DNA of 64,000 bases from Annona cherimola (GCA_030490835.1 CM059977.1:23913335-23977334), one strand, 5' to 3'. Counted from the stretch's first letter, positions 48,236 through 60,909 are shown. Numbers and translations: made by a program. Notes: generated by a model from the letters alone, not told the origin.

Positions 48236-50150
48236 CATAAGATAGCTTATGTGAAAAAGGCTGATCATTTGACCAATTAGGATGAAAGGTTAATAACAAG
48301 TTTTGCCAAATTATTATTTATATATGTTGCGGGTTGTATTTTTCTTTTATTCTTTAATTTTATTTTAGCTACTTGTGTAGCTCGATCAGAGTACAGATGA
48401 TCCAGAAGTCTTAGATATCTAAAGTTTGAGTGTGTGTCTCATAAGAGAAATTTTAATTTTTGCACTATTGCCTCTCCAAGTATGTGGGCCCGACTAGCTA
48501 AGATAAGATAAGAACTCTTCAATATAAGATTGGTTAAATTAGAATTCAAGTTTAAACGAGTTTTATTTTTATTTTCTATCTTCGAAAAGCTACATAAGCT
48601 TTTATAAAAAGAAGGTTGGTGAGTTGATGAATTTAGATGTTGAAGATAGAAATTGGTATGCAAGTAGGATTTTTTTTTATTTGGGAGTTCATGATTGGCT
48701 CTATAATTATTCATCTTATATTACAATTATGATTATTATTTTACAACTAATTAGGGTTCTAATGAATTGTACAGAACAATAATATCAAATGTTATGATGT
48801 TTGGCCTAATGTAAATTTTTATATTCCCAAGATGTTTTTTTAGGATATAAAAATTTGGTTGTATCATGTTGCCTCAATTTTATGTTCAAAATATGTGTTG
48901 TTATTATTAGTGATATTTTTTCAATTAAATTCATATAAAATTAGTACGAATAAACAATTGTAAATTTGGAAATTTTGCTTAGGATGGAATCATGAATATA
49001 TGCATACGTTGAATGATTTTTATAAATTAAGTATCATGTGTTCATGATTCCATTCAAGCCAAGAAAATTCGGATGCATGGGATGAGATTTCGTAATCAGT
49101 AATCAAAACTCTGTTGTTATTTGCTTTTTTTTTATGAAAAGGATCCAACCCAATCCCAAACCCTTCAGTGGTAGAAGGAGTGGGAGATAGGGGGTCCGAG
49201 CAATGCATTGCCAAAAAATTATCTGTACAAATGTGTTCCACAATTACACGGGGTGGATTCCCCCACCATATATGACGATCCACAGAAGAAACAGAAACAA
49301 AATCAGCCAAGGAATGTGCAACCCTATTTCCTTGCCTTAATACATGAAGAGGACACACCAGATTGAAGTCAACCAAAATAGATTTTATCTCCGCAATCAC
49401 ATGCCCTGCCGGCGCAGACACAGCCGAATCATTAGATAGGAAATTGAATAGAAGAAGAGAATTTGTTTCAACCTAAACATGGCCCAAACCAATTTGGAGG
49501 GCCCACTTTACGCCCAAAAGAAAACGCGTTTGCTTCCATGAGAAGCGGTTCCGTCACCCCACTTCGACGCCACCCTCTAGCCGCTACGAAGGCTCCTTCC
49601 GAGTCCCGGATAACCGCCGCATATCCCGTATACCGCCTATCTGGCCTAGTCCATCGAGGTACCAGTGGTCTGTCGACCATCCCATCGAGACAAAACAGTT
49701 TTGCCCTCTTATGTTGCTCCAAAAAGTCATGGCACCAATCGGGAATCCCCAAGAACTCTGAGTTGTGCCCCTCCTCTCTGAACCTGTTTCGCATAAACCA
49801 CAGTCTCCAACAACAGAGAAGAAAGAAATCCAGGTCCAGCCTGTTGTTATTTGCTTGGTTGCATGAAAAAGTGGAAAAAGCAACATTAAATGAGTTGTAC
49901 TTTTGTACTATTTTAATATTAAAATGTATTTATATTTATTGCTTGATAAAACACGGCACAACTATGTTTTTTTATTTGGTGCACATTTATTGCTATCGAC
50001 AATTGAGAAGGTATGATTTGATGCTTTTACAAAAAGACACGTTTACGGAATTTTGCGAGAAAAGACTATTTATTATATTAATTGCAGGAACTCTTTCTTA
50101 ATGATAAATTACACTTTAACCATTGTATCTTTTTTCCTTGGTTAATGCCT
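48236..50150. repeat. Unit U3 of the ~1.4-1.5 kb repeat (copy B)
   Basis: Counterpart of U1. Its left part is missing at the duplication boundary, and it is interrupted by a LINE fragment. Same landmark order as U1 and the same terminal phrase GGTTAATGCCTGGGTCAGG. Confidence 0.6.
49127..49840 (-). mobile_element. 5'-truncated L1-type LINE with RNase H remnant
   Basis: Flanked by exact CTGTTGTTATTTGCTT repeats (49111-49126 and 49841-49856). It ends in a poly(A) on the minus strand (T run at 49127-49133), which is target-primed reverse transcription structure. Minus-strand coding resembles the C-terminal RNase H domain of plant non-LTR retrotransposons: GYAAVIRDSEGAF, MEANAF, and later LRQGNRVAHSLADF and IWWGNPP. 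The frame is broken between the two halves (about 49468-49794 and 49020-49421). The equivalent site in U1 (about 13250) is uninterrupted. Dead on arrival, since reverse transcriptase and endonuclease are absent. Confidence 0.9.
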
Positions 50151-51740
50151 GGGTCAGGCCCAACATCAAGGGTACCCCGTGCAAGGAGATGAGCCTAAGC
50201 AATCTAGTGATGATGTGGTCGTTTTTAAGTCATTCTATTTTGTAATAATTTGGTCATCTTAGCTCCAATTTTTTCAATTACCATTAAAGCTTGCAACTCC
50301 CATCACCAAAGCATCCATCCCCCACTTCAACTAAATTTACAGTAGCTGCAACCTCCGATCCAAAATCGGCAACTTAATTCCCAATTTCTATTAGCAAAAT
50401 TCGATAAACTAGCCGTCATACCCACTAGCACAACCAGCAGCCATCACCCCAAATCGGAACCCATTTTGTCACAAATTGGATGCTGCAATCAACAAACTTG
50501 GCCACCCATAAGCTGCTTCGAATGTTTCTATAAAATTTTAGGGTTGACTAGCCAGAGTTCATATAGGATAGCAACGTAAAAAAGCTGATCATTTGACCAG
50601 CTGGGATGAAAGGTTAATAATGAGTTTTGCCAAATTTTATTTATATATTTTGAGGATTGTATTTTTGTTTTTATTTTTTAATGTTATTTTAGCAACCTGT
50701 GTAGCTCGGTCAGTATACAGATGATCCAGAAGTCTAGAGATCTAGAGTTTGAGTGTTTGTCTCATAAGAAAATAATTAATTTTTAAACTTTTACCTCTCC
50801 AAGCATGTGGGCCCCATTAGCTAAGATAAGATAAGAACTCTCCTAGACGAGATTGGTTAAATTAGAATTCTAGTTTAAATAAGTTTTATTTTTATTTTCT
50901 ATCTTCGAAATGCTACGTAAGCTTTTATAAAAAAGGGTTGGTGAGCCGATAAATTTAGATATCAAAGATAGAAATTGGTAAGCAAGTAGGATTTTTTTAT
51001 TTAGGAGTTCTTGATTGGCTCTATAATTATTCATCTCATATTACAATTATTATTATTATTTTACAACTAATTAGGGTTCTAATTAATTGTACAGAACAAT
51101 AATATCAAACGTTATGAGGTTTGACCAATGTAATTTTTATATTCCCAAGATATCTTTTTAGGATATAAAAATTAGGCTGATATCATGTTGCCTCAATTTT
51201 ATGTTCAAAATGTATGTGGTGTTGTTATTAATGATATTTTTTCATTTAAATTCATATAAAATTAGTACGAATAAACAATTACGAATTTGGAAATTTTGCG
51301 TACGATGGAATCATGAATATATGCATATATTGAATGGTTTTTATAAATTACGTATCATGTGTCGGTGATTCGGTCAAGCCAAAGAAATTTGGACGCATGG
51401 TATGAGATTTCGTAATCAGCAATCAAAACTCTGTTATTTATTTGCTTGGTTGCATGAAAAAGAAGAAAAGAAACATTAAATGAGTTGTACTTTTGTACTA
51501 TTCTAATATTAAAATATATTTATATTTATTGTTTGGAAAAACATGGTACAACAATTATTTTTTTTATTAGGTGCACATTTATTGCTCTCGATAATTGAGG
51601 GTATAATTTGATGTTTTTACAAAAAGACACATTTAAGGAATTTTGTGAGAAAGGACTATTTATTATATTAATTGCAGGAACTCCCTATTAATGATAAATT
51701 ACACTCTAACCATTGTATCTTTTCTTCTTGTTAATCTACC
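50150..51740. repeat. Unit U4 of the ~1.5 kb repeat (copy B)
   Basis: Counterpart of U2, ending TTAATCTACC. Differs from U2 by many single-base changes and small indels. Confidence 0.6.
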
Positions 51741-51743
51741 GTT

Positions 51744-52012
51744 TTTTTTTATGGTATATCTTACATACATCTCAACACATATTACATTGAAGTTCTGAGA
51801 CATTCTTACAAATTTGGAGACACTCAGCTCCCTCAAAGAAATCTAGAACATAGCTCCACAAAAGAATAAGAAAAATATAATTTACAACAACTGAACAGGA
51901 GACCACTTCTCCTACTAACAATTTTTTCCCACTCTCCCTCAGGCCGAAATCCCGTTGGTGGGATTCGAACTGCGCTCCCCAGCACGCCTGCGCACTCCAC
52001 CCCAGGCGGGGT
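51744..52012 (-). mobile_element. SINE, copy B only
   Basis: Exact 10-bp flanking repeat ATCTACCGTT (51734-51743 and 52013-52022). On the minus strand the tRNA-derived head has GGGGTGGAGTGCGC (A-box-like) and AGTTCGAATCCCACC (B box). The tail reads AATATGTGTTGAGATG with a poly(A) (T run at 51744-51750). Copy A has the uninterrupted site. GC-rich head and intact ends mark a young insertion. Confidence 0.88.
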
Positions 52013-54052
52013 ATCTACCGTTCTTTTTTCAACGAAAGCTGCTTTTTTTCCCCCAACTGCTGCCTATTTCCAGCTGACGATGGCTATTACATTAATGGCA
52101 TCAAATGCCTTTTTTTAAAAAAAAATGGCTATTACAGGATTTCTATTTTTGTCGATGCATGTTTCTCGCTATTTTGCGTGAGAACCTGGGCAAATACTTG
52201 ATTTGATGGATGTTTGGATCTTATCTTCTCGGATTTGGGTCTATTTCCGTGAAGATTCATGAATGAGCCTCATGTATTTCTTAAGAGTGTGTGGAGATTC
52301 ATGAACGAGCCTCGACTATTTCTTGAGTGACTTTTTTTTTTTTTTGGGACTAAAATTCTTGAGTGAGTTAACATATGCAATTTTTATAGTGATTGATTAT
52401 TTGCATATATAGGCTGCTAGATTTTGGCCGATGTGGATCGAGTCCAGCAGGATACAAGAAAATTTAGATTTTGCAACAGTATTGTACCTTAATTTAACCC
52501 ATATAAATTAGTAAAATTTTAGATTGTATATAATATCAATTGCTGGAAGATTAATTATTAACCAAATGAAAAATAGATACATAGTTAGCATATGTATATT
52601 ATAAAGAGTTAAAGAGTAATATCATTTATTTTTCTCATCTTGACCAAGTTTCAGCCAAATCAAAGATGTGCATAGGTCATATTTGCTTTAAAATAGTAAT
52701 ATATTTGAGTGCAAATTATAAGAATGTTTAGATAGATTCACATATGCAGTAGAATAGAACAATACTATATAAAATTATAGGTGTTTTGCAAACTTACCCA
52801 CTTAGTTAATTGTAATTATATCCACATAGTTTTTAAAATTGTAAATAACCATATATAATTTGACTATAATTGCAAATATACTTATGTCATTCTGGCATCG
52901 TTACTATACCATTACAGCTTGGGTATATTTGCAAAGATATGCAAACTACATAAGTATATTTACAATTTCAAAAATTAAGCGTATTTAATTTTTGCAAATA
53001 TATACACGTCGTTTGCATATATTCGCAAATATACTATGCCTTAATACAACTATAACAATATTATAATGACATGAGTATATCTATAATTATGGTCATATTA
53101 TATAAGGTTATTTGTGATTTTTAAAACTACATGGGTATATTTGCAATTATAGTCAAACTAAGTATGTATATCTACAAATCACCCAAAAATGATTTATTGA
53201 TGGTTTCGTTATTAAAAGCATAACTTATATTTAACAACAAATCATTCTACTAACTTGGCTTTTTCATATTTTTAGATAGGAGCCGTGCTTGATGACATTA
53301 AATAAATAACAAGGTATTAATATAAATAATACTAAATATAATAGATGAGGTGGATTTTACATCCATCGTTAAAGTGAAGAAATGAATACAACCATAGAAA
53401 TGAGATTTCAAAGAAGCATGATTCCAACCAAGACTAATAGAAGAAAATTTTGAAAGGAAGAAGAGAATAACATAATTTGGCAGGAGTAATGATTAGAAAC
53501 GGAGGCAATGATGTTGAAATAAATAAGGGAGTTATACAGAAATATTAAAATAATTACAAAAATAGATTAGTTAGTAGTTGGAAAGTTGAGTAATTAAAAG
53601 TAGTCACGATGCCATGTTATATATAAATTAGTGCAGAAAGTGAATGAATTTTTTTAATTAGATATATATTAACTTGCTTGCAAATACATACAAGTACGAC
53701 ACAAAATAAGTATAATTTTTTTATGGGAATTATACACGCTGTGACGTTTTGATATTGCACATTAAGCTTTTTCATAATCCTCACTGTAGAAGGATATCTC
53801 ATAAATATACCCACATTTGAGAGGATAATTATAAATATCCCCATTATCGTGGAGACATTTTTCTTGTACTCCCACATGGGGAGAAACATTTTCGAAACTC
53901 CGAAGAAAGGAGACTTGAGCGCTCGACTTTTGGGAGAGGGTCATTCGACGTTACTAACTGAGTTAGGGCTCAGTTGGCAGAATGATGATAGTTTTAGAGT
54001 GAATGTAAACTTGTTAAAATTCTAATTTTACGTGTGGCCTTGTTTAAATTCT

Positions 54053-54057
54053 AGTTT
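54053..54057 (+). repeat. Copia target-site duplication, left
   Basis: AGTTT, repeated at 59301-59305. Confidence 0.95.
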
Positions 54058-54671
54058 TGTTAGGTGGGTTCCTTCCCCACGTGAAGTCAAGTGGGGGGCC
54101 CCACCATTTTGTCATCATCGAAAAAGCCCACCTGCCCTTTGACTTACCCATTCACTTTCGGCGCTCTCTTTCGGCGCGGGAGGAATAAAAGCGAGAGAGA
54201 GGGAGAGATAGCAAAAAAGGGGCTTTCTCCTCTCGGCAGAATTGATCCGTCGTCGTTATTCTCTTCAGAGAAGAAGCAGCAGCAGCAGCAGCTCCGACGG
54301 AGGAGGATTCAATCCACTTCTACGGCAGTTATCTCTTCCGGCCATTAAGAGAAAATTCTGCCGGCATCACAGATTTGGTGAGATCCATCCTTTAATTAAT
54401 TTCTATGTTGAAATCCATCTGTATTGTGATGATGAAATCCTCTAGTTTTAACTAGAGAAGACATTGCTTTGTAATCCCATTATTCTATAGTGGAAGTTTT
54501 ACCTGGACTGGGTCCCGTGGTTTTTCTCCTTTATTAAAGAGGGGTTTTCCACGTAAAATTGTGGTGTGTTTTTTCAGTGGGTTTGATTGTTTATTATTTG
54601 TGATATTTATTGTCTGAGATTAATTATTCCTGTTTAATCTACACAAAAGGGGATAGCCTAAAATCCCAACA
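54058..54671 (+). repeat. 5' LTR of the copia element
   Basis: 614 bp, TGTTAGGTGGG...ATCCCAACA. Contains a likely TATA-like GGAATAAAAGCG at about 54181-54192 and a CAG triplet run near 54276-54290. By my count it differs from the 3' LTR at four positions (one in the CAG run, plus about 54459, 54509 and 54527). Confidence 0.95.
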
Positions 54672-54673
54672 AG

Positions 54674-54684
54674 TGGTATCAGAG
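54674..54684 (+). other. Primer-binding site
   Basis: TGGTATCAGAG, complementary to the 3' end of initiator methionine tRNA, two bases after the 5' LTR. Typical of plant copia elements. Confidence 0.93.
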
Positions 54685-54722
54685 TCTGGTCTGTTTTTTG
54701 CATAATTTCTTGTGTGGATTAG

Positions 54723-57700
54723 ATGGAAGAAACTTCATTCACAATGGTCAAACTCACATCATCAAATTACTCAATATGGAAAACAAGGATGGAAGATATT
54801 TTGTATTGCAAAGAACTTTACCTGCCTATTAAAGTGAAAGGAGTGAAGCCCGTGGATAAAACTCAAGATGATTGGGATGTGTTAAATAGAAAAGTGGTTG
54901 GGCATATCCGACAATGGGTTGATCAGAGTATTTTTCACCATGTTGCTAAGGAAACTGATGCATTCAAATTATGGGAAACATTAGAAAGCCTATATGAACG
55001 CAAATCAGCTGTAAATAAGGCTTTTCTAATTAAAAGGCTTGTTAATATGAAGTATAAAGATGGACAAAAAGTTGCTGAGCATTTGAGCAATTTTCAAGAA
55101 GCTTTAAATGATTTATCCAGCATGAAAATTATATTTGCTGATGAAGTGCATACATTACTTTTGTTGAGTTCTTTGCCAGATAGTTGGGAAACCTTGGTAA
55201 TTTCACTCAGTAACTCTGCTCCTAATGGTGTTGTATCAATGGATGTGGTGAAAGACAGCATGTTTAATGAAGAGGCAAGACGGAGAGAACAAGGTACATC
55301 CGTCAATTCTGAAGCACTAGTTATAGAAAACAGAGGGAGAAATCAGCATAGATATTCTCGCAATAATAATGATCGTGACAAGTCTAAATGGAATCATGAT
55401 AAATCGAGAAGGAGATCAAAGTCAAGAGGAGTCAAATGCTATCATTGTGGTAAGCCTGGACATGTAATTAGAGAATGCAGAAAGTTGAAAAGAGAGGAAG
55501 AATATAAAAAGAAAAATGAAGAAAAGAAAGATGACACAGAAAAAGCAGCAGTTGCATTCGAAGATGACGTTGTCATAGCTTGTGATGTTAATTTCTTTGC
55601 CAATGATGTGCCTACATGGGTAATAGATTCTGCAGCTTCTTCACACGTTACTCCATGTAAAGAGTTCTTCTCATCTTACACTAGCGGAGATTTTGGCTAT
55701 GTCAGGATGGGAAATGATGGCAGATGCAAGATTCAAGGTATTGGTGATGTTTGGCTAGAGACAGACATGGGATGCAAACTGATGTTGAAAAGTGTCAAGC
55801 ATGTTCCAGAACTTCGATTCAATTTAATCTCTGCAGGACAGTTAGACAATGATGGATACTGTCATCAATTTGGTAGTAGTAAATGGAAACTGACGAAAGG
55901 TTCTCTTATTTTCGCTAAGGGAAATAAGACTGACACTCTTTACAGATCTTATATGAAGATTGCTAAGGGAGAAGTGAATGCAGTGGAGCATGAATCCTCC
56001 TCAGAGCTATAGCACAAGCGACTTGGCCACATGAGCGAGAAAGGTTTGAATATTCTTACTAAAAAGCAATATTTGCCTAAAGGTTTACCTCTAAAATCAT
56101 GCATTGATTGTTTAGTTGGAAAACAACATAGAGTTGCATTTCATAAATTCCCTCCACATAGAAAACATGATTTACTTGATCTGGTGCATACTGATGTGTG
56201 TTCTATGGGTGATAGAATTCTTGGTGGTGCTATATACTTTGTTACTTTCATTGATGATCATTCCAGGAAAGTATGGGCTTATGCAATAAAGGCCAAAGAT
56301 GAGGTTCTAAGTATCTTCAAGCACTTCCAAACTAGTGTTGAAAGAGAAACAGGAAAGAGATTAAAATGCGTTCGTGCTGACAATGGTGGTGAATACAGAG
56401 GACCGTTTGAAAGATACTGTAGTGAACGTGGTATCAGACTTGAGAAGACAATTCCCAAGACGCCTCAACAGAACGGTGTGGCAGAGAGAATGAACAGAAG
56501 TATTTGCGAAAGAGTCAGGTGTATGCTCTCTCATGCAAAATTATCAAAGTCCTTCTGGGGTGAGGCAATGAGAACTGCAGTTGATTTGATTAACTTGTCT
56601 CCTTCAGCTCCTTTGGACGGTGAGATTCCAGAAAAGGTATGGAAAGGAAAAGATATTTCTTATGAACACTTACGGGTATTTGGTTGCAGGGCATTTGTTC
56701 ACATTTCTAAGGATGAAAGATCCAAGTTGGACAGTAAAACTAAACAGTGTATCTTCCTCGGCTATGCACATGAAGAATTTGGTTATAGATTATGGGATCT
56801 TATTGACAAGAAGATTATCAGAAGCAGGGATGTAATCTTCTTTGAAGATCAAACAATCGAAGACTTTGAGAAAATTGAAAAAGCAAAGTCTCCAGTAGAA
56901 GACCCTGTTGATTTGAGTTCATGTACTCCACCTATTGTGCATACAGGAAATGGGGGAGATATACCAAACGCTACACCAGAGCAACCAAATGAGCAAGCTG
57001 CTCCACATCCGTTAGTTGAAAATCAATTGAGAAGGTCTGTAAGACAATGTCGGCCATCAGAAAAGTATCCTCCTCATGAATATGTGATGCTTACTGATGA
57101 AGGTGAACCTCAAAGTTATCAGGAGGCAGTGTCTCATGAATGCAGTGAAGAATGGATGGACGCCATGCAAGAAGAGATGAATTCCTTGCATGAAAACCAT
57201 ACGTATGAATTAGTAAGATTACCTGCAGGCAAAAGAGCACTCAAGAACAAGTGAGTTTTCAGATTGAAAGCAGATGAAAATAGTTCACGGCCAAAATACA
57301 AGGCAAGATTGGTTGTGAAGGGATTTGGTCAAACAAGAGGTATTGACTTTCATGAGATCTTCTCACCCATGGTGAAAATGAATTCAGTTAGAGTTGTTCT
57401 AAGCCTAGCAGCTAGCTTGGATCTGGAGATTGAGCAGCTTGATGTAAAGACAGCATTTCTTCATGGTGATTTGGAGGAAGAGGTATATATGGAGCAGCCT
57501 GAAGGTTACAAGGTCAAAGGAAAGGAGGATTTAGTGTGTAAATTAACAAAGAGCCTATATGGACTTAAGCAGGCACCAAGACAATGGTACACAAAATTTC
57601 AGTTCTTTATGAGACAACACGGGTATAGTAAAACTATGTCTGATCCATGTGTATTTATTAGAAAATTCTCCACTAATGATTTTATTATACTTTTGCTATA

Positions 57701-58670
57701 TGTGGATGATATGTTGATTGTTGGTCATGATGCTAACAAGGTTCAGAGATTAAAATTGCAGTTGAGTAAATCCTTTTCTATGAAGGATTTGGGACCGGCT
57801 AACAGAATACTTGGCATGAAAATTATTCGTGATAGGAAGAACAAAAGGCTTTGGCTATCTCAAGAAAGCTATATTAAAAGGGTGTTAGAAAGGTTCAACA
57901 TGGGCGAGACGAAACCTGTTTGTACTCCACTTGCAGGTCATTTCAAGTTAGACTCTCATCAATGTCCTACAAGCGAAGAAGAGAAAGAACAGATGAAAAT
58001 AATTCCTTATTCATCTGCTGTCGGTAGCTTAATGTATGCAATGGTGTGCACAAGACCAGACATCGCCTTCGCAGTTGGTGTAGTGAGTCGGTTTCTTTCA
58101 AATCCAGGAAAAGAACATTGGGAAGCAGTGAAATGGATCCTCAGATATCTCAAAGGTACCTCCAAAGCCTGTTTATGTTTTGGTTCTGATAGACCTGAGC
58201 TTAAAGTTTACACAGATGCGGACTGGGCTGGTGATGTAGATACCAGAAAGTCCACTTCAGGTTACTTGGTAACATTTGCAGGGGGAGCAGTGTCATGACA
58301 ATCTAAATTGCAGAAGTGTGTTGCATTGTCTACTACTGAGGCAGAGTATATTGCTATAACAGAAGCAAGCAAAGAGCTTCTATGGATGAAGAAATTTCTC
58401 AAAGAATTGTGAATGAATCAGGAAAAGTATATTATATACTGTGACAGTCAGAGTGCTATTCATCTCAGCAAGAATCCTACTTTTCATTCAAGATCTAAGC
58501 ATATTCAGGTGCGTTATTGTTGGATTCGTGATATATTAGAGTTGAAGATGTTGCAACTTGAGAAAATTCACACAGATGACAACGGATCAGATATGATGAC
58601 TAAAACAGTAACTAGCGAGAAGCTAATGATATGCAGAGAGATGGCAAGTTTGCTAGAGCCCTTCACGTAG
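54723..58670 (+). pseudogene. Copia gag-pol polyprotein, four premature stops
   Basis: One frame of 1315 codons plus stop, starting MEETSF. Gag UBN2-type region, then zinc knuckle C239-C242-H247-C252 (CX2CX4HX4C). The protease motif is DSAAS at D302. The integrase HHCC region follows, with catalytic acids at HTDVC, RADNGGEY and GVAERMN. RT carries YVDDMLIVG, and RNase H carries YTDADWAG and YCDSQSAIHL. Nonsense codons are TAG 56010-56012 (at a Trp-like site before HKRLGHM), TGA 57252-57254 (Trp-like, before VFRLK), TGA 58296-58298 (Trp-like, before QSKLQK) and TGA 58410-58412. The frame is otherwise continuous. The first stop would leave only gag and protease. Confidence 0.93.
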
Positions 58671-58672
58671 TC

Positions 58673-58684
58673 GGAAGGGGGAGA
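58673..58684 (+). other. Polypurine tract
   Basis: GGAAGGGGGAGA just 5' of the 3' LTR, the expected plus-strand priming site. Confidence 0.9.
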
Positions 58685-58686
58685 TT

Positions 58687-59300
58687 TGTTAGGTGGGTTC
58701 CTTCCCCACGTGAAGTCAAGTGGGGGGCCCCACCATTTTGTCATCATCGAAAAAGCCCACCTGCCCTTTGACTTACCCATTCACTTTCGGCGCTCTCTTT
58801 CGGCGCGGGAGGAATAAAAGCGAGAGAGAGGGAGAGATAGCAAAAAAGGGGCTTTCTCCTCTCGGCAGAATTGATCCGTCGTCGTTATTCTCTTCAGAGA
58901 AGCAGCAGCAGCAGCAGCAGCTCCGACGGAGGAGGATTCAATCCACTTCTACGGCAGTTATCTCTTCCGGCCATTAAGAGAAAATTCTGCCGGCATCACA
59001 GATTTGGTGAGATCCATCCTTTAATTAATTTCTATGTTGAAATCCATCTGTATTGTGATGATGAAATCCTCTAGTTTTAGCTAGAGAAGACATTGCTTTG
59101 TAATCCCATTATTCTATAGTGGAAGTTTTACCTGGATTGGGTCCCGTGGTTTTTCCCCTTTATTAAAGAGGGGTTTTCCACGTAAAATTGTGGTGTGTTT
59201 TTTCAGTGGGTTTGATTGTTTATTATTTGTGATATTTATTGTCTGAGATTAATTATTCCTGTTTAATCTACACAAAAGGGGATAGCCTAAAATCCCAACA
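58687..59300 (+). repeat. 3' LTR of the copia element
   Basis: 614 bp, same length as the 5' LTR, with four differences counted by hand. Ends CCCAACA, directly followed by AGTTT (59301-59305). Confidence 0.95.
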
Positions 59301-59305
59301 AGTTT
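59301..59305 (+). repeat. Copia target-site duplication, right
   Basis: AGTTT, then CACGTGTGG. Copy A reads AGTTTTACGTGTGG at the empty site. Confidence 0.95.
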
Positions 59306-60641
59306 CACGTGTGGCCCCCTTAAATTTATGAGTATAACAATTTTAAATGGTATTGTTAAATAAACAATAACGAAAAAGTGGACGGATTGAGTTCCATAAA
59401 AGGCTACTTATGGAACTCTGCTTGTTTTAACATTTAAACAAATGTGGACCGATTCTAAGTGAAGAAAGCCACAATTTTTTTGGGCTAAAAATTTGCTTTT
59501 TCAACATCTGTTAGATATTTATTGCTAATGTTAATATTTAGAGGTAATAATTGCTTACGTATTTTTTTATTTCTAGTTGCTTACTTAATTAATTAGGTTT
59601 CTTGCATCAAAAGGTATCAAGTGCCACTAAAAATATATTTGCCACATTTCGCAATGTGTTTGAGTGATTCCTAGCTCTTTTGTTGCAAAAGACGCCGATT
59701 ATCGGTATATAAAATAATTATTATTGACACTAAAAGCTTCGGTTTTGGCAGCAATAATATATGCATATTGCGAAAAGTAATTATATAATGACAAAATCAA
59801 ACGAATATTATCACTAGAAGTTTTTTACTTTTACTGGCAACTTTAAAAAACTGTCACAGAAATTCTTGTTCAACTAGCATACCCCGACGGGGAATTAATG
59901 ACATAATAATGCAAATTCGTGTATATGGTGACAGTTTTCAAAGTTGCTAAAAGTCTTTTTTTTTTTGTAACGATCTGAATTAATTAAAGGTTTATTATCG
60001 CTTGATATAATTAAAAGTGTAAGATTAATATACTAAATTATGTTCTACTAGATCAATTTAAAATTTCTAGTTAAGCATTTATGCCTCTTAAAATGTTATT
60101 CTTCTATAAAAGAAACATTCAGCAAATTATTATAACATGAACGGATTTTAGTAATTTTTCGTGTCTTATACATAATTTTACATATTTTTATAGTTTTTGA
60201 ATAACGGAATCTACATAAAACTTTGATTCAAATGGTTTTATCGTCATAATTAAACAAATAGCATAAAGTGCAACGAATAGGTCAGAAATTAATTCAATCA
60301 TCAAGATGACACAAACCAAGTCATTCGCCAAGTTCACTTCGTTCGAATGCAAACTAGAACTCTTTGTATGCAAAATTGTCCTAAAGGCATCAACATAAGA
60401 GTTCGTTCACAATATTTTAAAATTAAAAGCTTAAATATCTAAACTGCAAGGTTTAATTCACAATTAAGAAAATTCAATATAATGTTTGTTATCTTGGACA
60501 ATAGTCTTAGTTGCCAACGTTGATCCCCTCACTACAATATAAGTTGGTATATGCAACCATCTTTTTGCAACCGAATTCAAATGCTAGTGCAATCACTATC
60601 GTTGGCATATTGACATTTAAGTGTAAACGAGTGCAGGCAAG
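59306..60641. other. Duplicated intergenic DNA (copy B), no gene seen
   Basis: Almost identical to copy A 18909-20234. I counted about eight substitutions and a few small indels over the first ~690 bp. Confidence 0.5.
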
Positions 60642-60653
60642 TTACAAGTGATG

Positions 60654-60909
60654 TTTTTTTAATTAGTTGCACAATGTTGCATCTCATTGATATCCCAATT
60701 AGACTCAAATTTTATATGAGAGTAATAATAAGTTCCCATCTATTTTTATGGAAGACAACAAGCTCATACCTATTTATAGAAAAGACTACATGCACTTTAT
60801 TATTAAGAAAGAGACCAAATTCTCATATTTGCAGGGACAATATTCGAACCCTCGTCCTTTACAATGCTACCGGTGTCATTTACAACTGGACCAAATCCCA
60901 AGTAGCCAT
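60654..60909 (-). mobile_element. SINE, reverse orientation (copy B)
   Basis: Same insertion as 20247-20502, flanked by TTACAAGTGATG (60642-60653) and TTACAAGTATTG (60910-60921). Here the B box is consensus-like (GGTTCGAATATTG on the minus strand). Confidence 0.72.

Larger units (their letters stand above)
54058..59300 (+). mobile_element. Complete Ty1/copia LTR retrotransposon (Tnt1/Tork-like)
   Basis: 5243 bp with two 614-bp LTRs, TG...CA ends, AGTTT target duplication, an initiator-Met-tRNA type primer-binding site, one gag-pol frame and a polypurine tract. Domain order is gag, protease, integrase, RT, RNase H, which defines copia. The protease context, LTR length and total size suggest the Tork/Tnt1 lineage. 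The coding frame has four in-frame stop codons and no frameshift, so the copy cannot make its own full polyprotein. It is inserted in copy B, and the empty site is at 18904-18908. Confidence 0.96.

Noticed and set aside
51960..52012. tRNA-like sequence with a good B box (minus strand)
   Set aside because: No foldable full tRNA; it is the head of a SINE with poly(A) tail and target duplication.
54091..54348. 85-codon open frame repeated at 58720-58977
   Set aside because: Entirely inside the two LTRs of the copia element; repeated because the LTRs are repeated, with no known LTR-encoded protein.
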